A DNA stretch of 12,443 nucleotides, from contig JAHAEW010000092.1 in the NCBI GenBank assembly GCA_018374635.1, forward strand, positions 1-12,443. The letters are read 5' to 3'. The translations under genes and the position numbers were made by a program. The notes under the pieces were generated by a model, which did not search any database, was not told the DNA's origin, and saw only the letters and a program-made list of their open reading frames with translations. Shown piece by piece: positions 6,207 to 12,345 of this stretch. Within the stretch, counting starts at the first letter, position 1. Each line of letters begins with the position of its first letter. The DNA comes from Clostridiales bacterium (lineage in GTDB: Bacteria; Bacillota; Clostridia; Oscillospirales; Oscillospiraceae).

Positions 6207-6220
6207 CCTTACCAGGCGTC
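6207..6220. repeat. Right copy of the 14-bp direct repeat flanking copy 2
   Basis: CCTTACCAGGCGTC, identical to 5951-5964. It overlaps the last codons and stop codon of the DUF1385 gene, so the duplication kept that reading frame intact. Confidence 0.75.
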
Positions 6221-7192
6221 CTTTCCCTTTTCACTGGGCAGCACCAGCTCCAGTGACCGGATGCCCACCTCGATCATGCTGTCATCCGGCTCAAAGGTGG
6301 TGTAGTTCTGGAGCCACAGCCCGGGGGCGGTCATCACCCGGGTCAGGGCATTGTCGTACCGGCCCACCAGACGGTTGATCTCATAGGTCAGGCTCACCAC
6401 CACCGGCAGCAGGAGCAGATGGACGCCCATCCGCGCAAAGACATTGGTCACCTCTACAAAGGAGAACACAAAGCTGGAGAGCAGAATGGCCACCACGATG
6501 ACCACAAAGAGAAAGCTGGTCCCGCACCGGGGATGCTGGCGGGACTGCCTGCGTACATTCTCCACCGTCAGGGGAAGGCCGGCCTCATAGCAGAAGATGG
6601 TCTTGTGCTCGGCGCCGTGGTACTGGAACACCCGGTGGATGTCCTTGGTCTTGGAGCACAGCACCAGATAGCCCACAAAGATGACAACACGCACCACGCC
6701 CTCCAGCACGTTGCGCACCCACATGGGCATGTCCTGGATCAGAAGGCCCAGCCCGCCCACCACCGCAGTGGGCAGCAGGATGAACAGGCCCACCGAGAAG
6801 GCCATGCCCAGGATCACGGCCAGGGTCACGATCATGGAGTACATGGCCTCACTGCCCAGCCGGCGCTCCAGCCACTGCTCGAATTTGGAGGGCTCTTCCT
6901 CCTCTTCCTCGTCCCCATAGAATTCTGCTGAAAACATCAGGGCCTTGACCCCGTTGGCCATAGAGGAGCCAAAGTTAAAGACCCCCCGCAGCAGAGGAAG
7001 GCCCAGAATGGGATACTTATCCTTGATGAGCACCCGGTCGCTGACCTGCTCTTCCAGCGTCCCGTCCGGCTTGCGCACCACGACGGCCTTTTTCTCCGGT
7101 CCCATCATCATGATCCCCTCGATCAGAGCCTGACCGCCGATCATGGTTTTGAACGTGCTCCCGCGGGAGCTTTGCTGTTTCTCTTCTGCCAT
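6209..7192 (-). CDS. DUF1385 (YqhQ-like) membrane protein
   Basis: A 327-residue integral membrane protein of the DUF1385 family, whose biochemical role is not established. The family signature IGGQALIEGIMMMGP is at about residues 18-32. It is followed by FNFGSSMANGVKALMFSAEF, an acidic DEEEEEE linker (about 94-100), hydrophobic segments at about 119-152, 163-180, 224-246 and 256-270, the conserved YHGAEHKTIFCYE (191-203) and HPRCGTSF (220-227). A C-terminal APGLWLQNYTTFEP follows. ATG at 7192 is chosen because AAAGGAG lies 6 bases upstream; a longer frame to 7282 has no such site. The gene is commonly next to prmC and rpmE in Clostridia. Its final codons form part of the duplicated 14 bp beside the repeat insertion. 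Confidence 0.92.
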   Translation of the reverse strand: MAEEKQQSSRGSTFKTMIGGQALIEGIMMMGPEKKAVVVRKPDGTLEEQVSDRVLIKDKYPILGLPLLRGVFNFGSSMANGVKALMFSAEFYGDEEEEEEPSKFEQWLERRLGSEAMYSMIVTLAVILGMAFSVGLFILLPTAVVGGLGLLIQDMPMWVRNVLEGVVRVVIFVGYLVLCSKTKDIHRVFQYHGAEHKTIFCYEAGLPLTVENVRRQSRQHPRCGTSFLFVVIVVAILLSSFVFSFVEVTNVFARMGVHLLLLPVVVSLTYEINRLVGRYDNALTRVMTAPGLWLQNYTTFEPDDSMIEVGIRSLELVLPSEKGKDAW

Positions 7193-7212
7193 GTGGTTCT
7201 CCTTTATTTTTT

Positions 7213-7242
7213 CCTCTGGGGAGGGGCCGCCCGCCCCAGAGG
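7213..7242 (-). promoter_or_regulatory. 5' leader hairpin of the DUF1385 gene
   Basis: CCTCTGGGG and CCCCAGAGG form a perfect 9-bp stem with a 12-base loop, ending about 20 bases before the start codon and just upstream of the AAAGGAG site. On the minus strand it is followed by AAAAAAT, so it is not a terminator of the kinase gene. It may affect translation or mRNA stability. Confidence 0.45.
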
Positions 7243-7253
7243 GTTCCTCTGTT

Positions 7254-7282
7254 ATCCTACCAAATCGGCCCGGCTTTTGCAA
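7254..7282 (-). promoter_or_regulatory. Possible promoter of the DUF1385 gene
   Basis: On the minus strand TTGCAA (7277-7282) and TAGGAT (7254-7259) are spaced by 17 bases. Each hexamer matches the sigma-A consensus at 4 of 6 positions. Confidence 0.4.
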
Positions 7283-7291
7283 GACCTAATT

Positions 7292-7305
7292 CGAACCTAC
7301 GTTCC
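7292..7305. promoter_or_regulatory. LexA-box-like palindrome between the kinase gene and DUF1385
   Basis: CGAACCTACGTTCC matches the Bacillus-type SOS box CGAACRNRYGTTYC at all but one position. It overlaps the stop codon of the kinase gene and lies 9 bases before the predicted -35 of the DUF1385 promoter. One such match can occur by chance. Confidence 0.3.
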
Positions 7306-8703
7306 AATCGGCAGCCGGACCGTCACGATACAGCCGCCGCCCTCCGCATTTCCGATCTCCAGCGTGCCCTGATGGCGCACCACGATCTCCTCGCACACGG
7401 CCAGACCGATGCCGCTGCCCCGTGCCTTGGAGCTTCCCTTGTAGAACTTGGTCTTGACGTGGGGCAGCTCCTCCTCTGGGATGCCGGGGCCGTAGTCCCG
7501 GATGGTGATGACGGCCTCGTCCCCCTCCCGCCGGATGGCGGTGTCGATGCGTTTCCCGCTCCCGCCATGCTTGGCGGCATTGTCCAGCAGGTTGCAAAGC
7601 ACCTGCCGCAGCCGCTCCGAGTCCGCGTTCATGAGGGGGAATTCCTCCTCGCAGTCGGTATGGTGCAGCTCGATCCCATCCCGGCGGAAAAACTCCCGGT
7701 AAGTATAAACTGCGTCCTCCAGCTCGGCCTTGATGTCCACCGGCTCGATGGAGAGGGTGAAGCGTCCGTCCTGGATGCGGGAGAACTCCAGCAGTTCCTC
7801 CACCATGTTGGTCAGGCGCCTGGCCTCACTGACGATGATGCCCATGCCCTTCTTCACATCCTGGGCGTCCCGCACCTCGCCGTTCATGATGGTCTCGGCC
7901 CAGCCGTTGATGGCGGTGAGTGGAGTGCGCAGCTCGTGGGAGACCGAGGAGATAAACTCGTTTTTCATCTTCTCCGACTGCTTGATTTTCAGGGACATAT
8001 CGTTGATGGCGTCGATGAGATCGCCCACCTCGTCGTCAAACTGTTTCTCCATCTGCACGCCGTAGCTCCCTGCGGCGATGTGCTCCGCCGTCCGGGTGAT
8101 CTGTACCACCGGCTCCACGATGGAGCGCACGAAAAACAGCCCTGAGAAATAGAGCAGCGCCAGCACCAGCAGGCCAACTGTGAGGGCCACGCCCACCACG
8201 ATGAAGATCTGCCGGTCCACCAGGGCCAGGGATGTGACGATCCGGATGACCGAGACGACCTCCCCGTTGACCTTCAGCGGACAGGAGAGCGCCATAATAT
8301 GCTCCTCCGTGTTGGGGTCGGCCCCGGTCCAGATCCCCATGGGCTGGCCGCTCAGGGCGTCATGGATGTCCGGCGTGTCCGGCTTGTAGCCGGAGATCTG
8401 GATCAGGCTGGAGAAATGCACCACGCCCTCGCTGTCCAGGATCTGAAAATTGAGCCGGTCGCTGTCCTCAAACTGCCCCGTCACAAAGGCGGAGGCGTTC
8501 TGGTAATAGTCGGCCTCCGTCTTATAGCCGCTGAACATATTGGCCGCCACGGTGATCTTGCTCTGAAGTCCCGTGCGCAGATTGGAATAATAGTAGCTGA
8601 CCATGGCCACGGAAAAGGATGTGACCGCCAGCAATACCACCAGCAGGGCCGCGCTGATGCTGTTCATCATCCAGCGCTTTCGAATGCCCTTCATTCTCTT
8701 CAT
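7297..8703 (-). CDS. Sensor histidine kinase (HAMP, HisKA, HATPase)
   Basis: Membrane sensor kinase of a two-component system, 468 residues. A first transmembrane segment (about 14-37) is followed by an extracytoplasmic domain of about 130 residues, then a second segment (about 166-192) and a HAMP linker (about 192-240). The HisKA domain has SVSHELRTP with His256 as phosphoacceptor. The ATPase domain has the N box NLLDNAAKH (371-379), G1 DYGPGIP (403-409) and G2 GSGIGLAV (429-436). All catalytic boxes are intact. It lies 31 bases behind the response regulator, its likely partner, and is the last gene of the lipoprotein-regulator-kinase operon. The start at 8703 has a weak GGTGGTG site; a second ATG lies three codons on. 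The signal sensed cannot be told from sequence. Confidence 0.93.
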   Translation of the reverse strand: MKRMKGIRKRWMMNSISAALLVVLLAVTSFSVAMVSYYYSNLRTGLQSKITVAANMFSGYKTEADYYQNASAFVTGQFEDSDRLNFQILDSEGVVHFSSLIQISGYKPDTPDIHDALSGQPMGIWTGADPNTEEHIMALSCPLKVNGEVVSVIRIVTSLALVDRQIFIVVGVALTVGLLVLALLYFSGLFFVRSIVEPVVQITRTAEHIAAGSYGVQMEKQFDDEVGDLIDAINDMSLKIKQSEKMKNEFISSVSHELRTPLTAINGWAETIMNGEVRDAQDVKKGMGIIVSEARRLTNMVEELLEFSRIQDGRFTLSIEPVDIKAELEDAVYTYREFFRRDGIELHHTDCEEEFPLMNADSERLRQVLCNLLDNAAKHGGSGKRIDTAIRREGDEAVITIRDYGPGIPEEELPHVKTKFYKGSSKARGSGIGLAVCEEIVVRHQGTLEIGNAEGGGCIVTVRLPIGT

Positions 8704-8734
8704 GGATGCACCACCCGGATAAAAGATAGCAGCC

Positions 8735-9421
8735 TCAGGCGCCCCACTTGTAGCCGTATCCCCACACCGTATTGATGTAGGTCGGATTCGTGGGATCGTC
8801 CTCGATCTTGATGCGCAGACGGCGGATATTCACGTCCACGATCTTCAGCTCACCGAAATAGTCCCGGCCCCACACCGTGTCCAGGATCTCCTCCCGGGAG
8901 AGAGCCTTGCCAGGGTTGTCCATAAAGAGCTTGACAATGGAGTACTCCACCTGGGTCAGCTTGACCCGCTGGCCGTTTTTCTCCAGGGTGCGGTTGCGGG
9001 TATTGAGCAGGAAGGGCGGCTGGTTAATCTCATCGGTGTTCTCCAGCACCACGCCGCCGGCCCGGCGGTAGAGGGCGTCCACCCGGGCGGTGAGCTCCGC
9101 CGGGGAGAAGGGTTTGGTCACATAGTCGTCCGCCCCGGTCATCAGCCCCGTCACCTTGTCCATCTCCTGGGTCCGGGCGGTCAGCATGATGATGCCGATC
9201 TGGCTGTTGCTGGCCCGGATGCGGCGGCAGACCTCAAAGCCGTCGATGCCGGGGAGCATGATGTCCAGCAGGGCCACCTTGATGTCCGGATTCTGCTGGA
9301 GCAGCTCCAGGGCCTCTTCGCCGGTCCCCGCCTCGATGGTCTCATATCCAGCCCGTTTCAGGTTGATGACCACAAAGCTGCGGATATTGGCCTCATCCTC
9401 CAGGACCAGTACTTTTTTCAT
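8735..9421 (-). CDS. OmpR/PhoB-family response regulator
   Basis: DNA-binding response regulator of 228 residues. The receiver domain (about 1-120) has the acidic pocket LEDE (8-10), phosphoacceptor Asp53 in LLDIMLPG, Thr81 in MLTAR and Lys103 in TKPF. The C-terminal winged helix (about 130-228) has RTLEKNGQRVKLTQVEYSIV, a recognition helix around VDVNIRRLRIKIE and the closing hairpin TVWGYGYKW. All key residues are present, so it should be phosphorylated by the adjacent kinase. GGAGG lies 8 bases before the ATG. It sits 33 bases behind the lipoprotein gene and 31 bases before the kinase gene, so the three are probably cotranscribed. Target promoters are unknown. Confidence 0.95.
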   Translation of the reverse strand: MKKVLVLEDEANIRSFVVINLKRAGYETIEAGTGEEALELLQQNPDIKVALLDIMLPGIDGFEVCRRIRASNSQIGIIMLTARTQEMDKVTGLMTGADDYVTKPFSPAELTARVDALYRRAGGVVLENTDEINQPPFLLNTRNRTLEKNGQRVKLTQVEYSIVKLFMDNPGKALSREEILDTVWGRDYFGELKIVDVNIRRLRIKIEDDPTNPTYINTVWGYGYKWGA

Positions 9422-9454
9422 GTCTTGTTCCTCCTTACTTCCTTCCGCTCTTCC

Positions 9455-10855
9455 TCAGTCAAAGGAGTCCCAGTCGGTCTGGATGATGCGGAAGCGCTCC
9501 CGCACGCCGGCCTCATCCAGGCCGCAGTTCCAGCCGTCCATCAGCTCGGCCGCGTAGATCACGGCTGGATTGTCCTCGCCGCTGTCCCCCAGCCGGAAAC
9601 GGCCGGGCAGGTTGGCGCGGCTCACCCGGTTGCTGCCTGAAAGGCGGTAGATGGTCAAAAACGGGACGGGCTCCGCGCCGTTCTCCTTATCCCAATAAGA
9701 GAAGATGACGGCCCGCTCCCCGCCGCCCGCCGCATCACTGCGGGAGAGGGTGATCTTCCCCTCCCACTCGTCCGGCAGGATCAGGTACCATCCATCCTGT
9801 TTATTGTAATAGGTGGTGCAAACATAATATGGGGCGCCGCTGACGTCATACTGGCTCCACCGGTTGAGCCAGAAATTCGGCGCGCTTCCGCTGGGGCGGT
9901 ACTCCTCCACCGCGTTGGAAGTGGCCAGCTCCAGAATGCCGTCCCGGTTGATGTCGGTGGGCTTGAGGGCGGCGTAGATATTGAGCGTCCCTTCGCTGGT
10001 ATTGCTCTCGGGCTGGAGCGTAATATTGCGCAGCTGCTTGCGCGCATTCCCGTTCTTCTGCTCCCAGACGAGAATATCGGTGATCTGTCCGCTGCTGGTC
10101 TCGTTGATCCCATTGGACAGCTCGCTTGTCACAAAAAGCGCGGGGACGGAATCCCGCAGATAGCCCTTGCGCATGCCCTCCTCCTGCACCGCACCGATAT
10201 TTTTGGACAGCGGCGCGATAGAGTCCGGCACCATAAGACCATCCCGGAAATCATACAGTTCTACCTCGCTGCCCCCCTCGGGTCTGGTGTTGAGGATAAG
10301 GACCTCTTCATTACTGTCCCGGTCCATGTCGTAGAGCTTAAAGGTGGTATAGTCTGTGCGCAGCAGCTCTACCACCTGCTCGCTGGACACCGAATAAGCC
10401 GAGAGGAAATGGAGCTGATCGCTCAGCTGCCAGCTCACCACCACTTCTTTGTCCGGGGAAGCATCCAAATTGACATAGTCGATGTAATTGATCCCGGTCC
10501 CCGGTCCCTCGATCACGGCCTCCAGCTCGTAGGTCTCCCCCATTTGCCGGTAGATATAGATTTTGGGCTGGCTCTCCTCGCCCATCATACGAAAAAAGGC
10601 AATGGCGGAATCCACCACGCCATCCCCGTCCATATCCTGAAGCTGGATATTCTGAATATTTTCACCGCCCAGCGGCGCGCAGTACTCCGCCCCCTGGCCG
10701 AGCACCTCGTTGATCTCGCTGGTCAGGTTCTTGAACTCCCGCGGAAGCTCCGGCAGGCGGTACAGATTGTCGTCTGACTGCTGGGCGCACCCAGTCAGCA
10801 GCAGACACATCGCCGCAGACAGTATCCACCGCCTCCTGATCTTATGTTCCTTCAT
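9455..10855 (-). CDS. Lipoprotein with FG-GAP/VCBS-like Asp-rich repeats, first gene of the two-component operon
   Basis: A 466-residue exported lipoprotein. The N terminus MKEHKIRRRWILSAAMCLLLTGC is a lipoprotein signal peptide with lipobox LTGC, so Cys23 should be lipidated and the protein held on the outer face of the membrane. The mature part has Asp-rich turns resembling calcium-binding FG-GAP/VCBS propeller blades: DMDGDGVVD (74-82), NLDASPDKE (129-137), DMDRDSNEE (176-184) and DINRDGILE (301-309). These are separated by beta-rich, aromatic stretches. No enzyme motif is seen. ATG at 10855 is preferred (GAGAGG 9 bases upstream) over one at 10921, which would push the signal peptide inward. 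Position ahead of the regulator and kinase suggests an accessory sensor or a product of the same response. The specific function is not known. Confidence 0.85.
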   Translation of the reverse strand: MKEHKIRRRWILSAAMCLLLTGCAQQSDDNLYRLPELPREFKNLTSEINEVLGQGAEYCAPLGGENIQNIQLQDMDGDGVVDSAIAFFRMMGEESQPKIYIYRQMGETYELEAVIEGPGTGINYIDYVNLDASPDKEVVVSWQLSDQLHFLSAYSVSSEQVVELLRTDYTTFKLYDMDRDSNEEVLILNTRPEGGSEVELYDFRDGLMVPDSIAPLSKNIGAVQEEGMRKGYLRDSVPALFVTSELSNGINETSSGQITDILVWEQKNGNARKQLRNITLQPESNTSEGTLNIYAALKPTDINRDGILELATSNAVEEYRPSGSAPNFWLNRWSQYDVSGAPYYVCTTYYNKQDGWYLILPDEWEGKITLSRSDAAGGGERAVIFSYWDKENGAEPVPFLTIYRLSGSNRVSRANLPGRFRLGDSGEDNPAVIYAAELMDGWNCGLDEAGVRERFRIIQTDWDSFD

Positions 10856-10949
10856 AGTGCGTGACCTCTCCCGTAAAAATCCAAGCCACGGCCGGAGAAA
10901 CCTGCATTTTCTCCATTTCACATGCCGGACCGGTCATTCAGCAGAGAAT

Positions 10950-10958
10950 ATTGTAGCA
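10950..10958 (-). promoter_or_regulatory. Possible extended -10 promoter of the lipoprotein-regulator-kinase operon
   Basis: On the minus strand TGCTACAAT gives a TGn-extended -10 with a 5/6 hexamer, about 95 bases before the lipoprotein start. No good -35 is seen at the expected distance, which would fit activation by a bound regulator. Confidence 0.45.
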
Positions 10959-11041
10959 TAATTTCCGGCCAAATGGTATGCCCAATTGTAATTTTACTCC
11001 TCTTCCGACCTCACTTCTTCTGTTCTGGCGCAAATTTTCTC

Positions 11042-11070
11042 TTGTCAAACGATATGGTTTCCTGTATAAT
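11042..11070 (+). promoter_or_regulatory. Promoter of tRNA-Leu(CAA)
   Basis: TTGTCA (11042-11047) and a consensus TATAAT (11065-11070) are spaced by 17 bases, ending 13 bases before the tRNA gene. It diverges from the lipoprotein operon. Confidence 0.85.
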
Positions 11071-11083
11071 ATGAAATCGATCC

Positions 11084-11170
11084 GCCGGTATGATGGAATT
11101 GGTAGACGTGACGGACTCAAAATCCGTTGGTGGCGACACCGTGTCGGTTCGAGTCCGACTACCGGCACCA
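11084..11170 (+). tRNA. tRNA-Leu, anticodon CAA
   Basis: Acceptor arms GCCGGTA (11084-11090) and TACCGGC (11160-11166) pair fully, followed by A73 and encoded CCA. The anticodon stem ACGGA/TCCGT holds loop CTCAAAA, giving anticodon CAA, which reads TTG. The T loop GGTTCGAGTCC and a long variable arm mark a class II leucine tRNA. Length is 87 bases. Confidence 0.97.
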
Positions 11171-11207
11171 CGTGGCCGCAAAGCCTGCTTTGCGGCCACG
11201 TCTTTTT
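11171..11207 (+). terminator. Intrinsic terminator of tRNA-Leu(CAA)
   Basis: CGTGGCCGCAAAG (11171-11183) pairs with CTTTGCGGCCACG (11188-11200) around CCTG, followed by TCTTTTT. It starts at the base after CCA. Confidence 0.92.
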
Positions 11208-11376
11208 ATGTTGAGAGCAGCGGCCCACTCTCTTGCTTTTTGCTTCCAAACCGCAATCTCTTATGCTGGGTTACGCCGGTACGGGTCCGGGAGCACGGGC
11301 ATCTATACTGTTTCGGCCGTATATCGGCACGAAATTTGAAAAACCAAGTTGTCGACCGGTGCATGGGAGGCCTATC

Positions 11377-11832
11377 ATGAACAAGCAGCAGGCGTTCTCC
11401 TATTGGAAATACCCATACCAAAAGTGGCTTCTATTTCTCGCCGGGGTGCTCCAGCTCCTGTGCCTGCTCTTGAATGTGGGGGAGTATCAAAAATACAGGC
11501 GCATCTTGGACACCGGGTTTTTGAGCGCTTCTCAATGGGAGGTCTATTCTGTTGGGCAGTTCTGTCAGTGCGCCTTGAACGGCATGGCAGCCGCGCTCTT
11601 TTTTGGAATCCTGCTGATTGGAAGATCGGTCCGGAGTTTCCAATCCTCCCGCCGGTCTGAAGGTATGCTTCTCCTGTGTATGGCCGCGCTTTGGGCTGTG
11701 GCCGGCCCTCTGCTGCGTTTTCCGGCATTTGGCGCCACCTATTTTTTCTGGGGTTTGATCCTCGTTTCCCTGCTTTTCGGTAGTGCTTTTTCTTTCTGGC
11801 GGAGCTTCAAAAAGACTGACAACGGTGATTGA
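11377..11832 (+). CDS. Four-helix membrane protein of unknown function
   Basis: A 151-residue protein with four predicted membrane segments, at about residues 17-34, 60-82, 96-113 and 119-141, and a basic, aromatic N terminus (YWKYPYQKW). The short soluble loops contain no catalytic motif I recognise, and I cannot assign a family. The ATG at 11377 is chosen because GGGAGG lies 6 bases upstream; the frame stays open to 11233, but the added 48 residues look unlike a coding N terminus. The gene stands alone between two tRNA-Leu transcription units. The tRNA terminator upstream means it needs its own promoter, which I did not find with confidence. No intrinsic terminator with a T run follows. Confidence 0.75.
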   Translation: MNKQQAFSYWKYPYQKWLLFLAGVLQLLCLLLNVGEYQKYRRILDTGFLSASQWEVYSVGQFCQCALNGMAAALFFGILLIGRSVRSFQSSRRSEGMLLLCMAALWAVAGPLLRFPAFGATYFFWGLILVSLLFGSAFSFWRSFKKTDNGD

Positions 11833-11899
11833 ACGTTCACCACCGTTCCCCCCTCTATTGAACCTCCCCCTGAAAGAAAAAGAAAAAAGCAAAAAAAGG

Positions 11900-11928
11900 T
11901 TGACAAGCAGAGCATCTCGTGGTAGTAT
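11900..11928 (+). promoter_or_regulatory. Promoter of tRNA-Leu(CAG)
   Basis: A perfect TTGACA (11900-11905) is followed 17 bases later by TAGTAT (11923-11928); an overlapping TATATT at 11926 would be spaced 20 bases. An A-rich stretch (about 11876-11897) lies directly upstream like an UP element. Confidence 0.7.
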
Positions 11929-11934
11929 ATTACC

Positions 11935-11957
11935 TGCGCTGAGCGGTGCACAGCGCA
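11935..11957 (+). other. Leader hairpin before tRNA-Leu(CAG)
   Basis: TGCGCTG and CAGCGCA form a 7-bp stem with a 9-base loop, ending 5 bases before the mature tRNA 5' end. It could be part of the precursor processed by RNase P. Confidence 0.45.
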
Positions 11958-11962
11958 GAAAC

Positions 11963-12050
11963 GCACGAGTGGTGGAATTGGCAGACTCGCTAGATTCAGG
12001 TTCTAGTGTGCATTACGCACGTGCGGGTTCAAGTCCCGCCTCGTGCACCA
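11963..12050 (+). tRNA. tRNA-Leu, anticodon CAG
   Basis: Acceptor arms GCACGAG (11963-11969) and CTCGTGC (12040-12046) pair fully, then A73 and encoded CCA. The anticodon stem CTAGA/TCTAG holds loop TTCAGGT, giving anticodon CAG, which reads CTG, a frequent leucine codon in GC-rich genomes. The T loop GGTTCAAGTCC and the long variable arm fit class II tRNA-Leu. Length is 88 bases. Confidence 0.97.
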
Positions 12051-12090
12051 AAAAGAAAGACATCTGCTTTCAGCAGATGTCTTTCTTTTT
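12050..12090 (+). terminator. Intrinsic terminator of tRNA-Leu(CAG)
   Basis: An 18-bp perfect stem: AAAAAGAAAGACATCTGC (12050-12067) pairs with its complement (12073-12090) around TTTCA, ending in CTTTTT. The left arm uses the last A of the tRNA CCA. The symmetric A/T ends would also let it work on the opposite strand. Confidence 0.93.
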
Positions 12091-12097
12091 GGGTTCC

Positions 12098-12227
12098 GGC
12101 CGCCGGAGGCGGCCCTCACCCTTCGGTATCAAAATGCTCAGCGGAAGTAAATTCCGCCTGCGCCAAGGTTTTCGCCTGCGGCGAAAACGCTTGTACGGCG
12201 CAAAAGCGCCGCCGGCCAGGAGGCCGG
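12098..12227. repeat. Chain of five hairpins, no gene
   Basis: Five stems follow one another: GGCCGCC/GGCGGCC (12098-12114), GCGGAA/TTCCGC (12141-12157), GTTTTCGCC/GGCGAAAAC (12168-12188), CGGCGC/GCGCCG (12196-12211) and CCGGCC/GGCCGG (12212-12227), with loops of 3-5 bases. No coding frame is credible. It begins 8 bases after the tRNA terminator. It appears once in this window but has the look of a dispersed structured repeat distinct from the 240-bp family. The stretch 12228-12317 after it shows nothing I can name. Confidence 0.6.
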
Positions 12228-12317
12228 TGGGGTGATTCTCCTGCAACGGCCCTGTCAATCCCAAATATCGATTTTAACCGGCCCTTCCAAAATGTGTAGA
12301 CAAAAGCATACACGACA

Positions 12318-12345
12318 GAAACGCCGTACATAAGTATGGCGTTTC
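12318..12345. other. Hairpin at the edge of repeat copy 3
   Basis: GAAACGCCGTAC (12318-12329) pairs with GTATGGCGTTTC (12334-12345) around ATAA, with one G-T pair. Copy 3 of the dispersed repeat starts at the next base, the same arrangement as at copies 1 and 2 with a different hairpin sequence. Confidence 0.7.

Noticed and set aside
11233..11376. Upstream extension of the membrane protein gene
   Set aside because: The longer start has no ribosome-binding site and the added residues are not hydrophobic or conserved-looking; the ATG at 11377 has GGGAGG at ideal distance.
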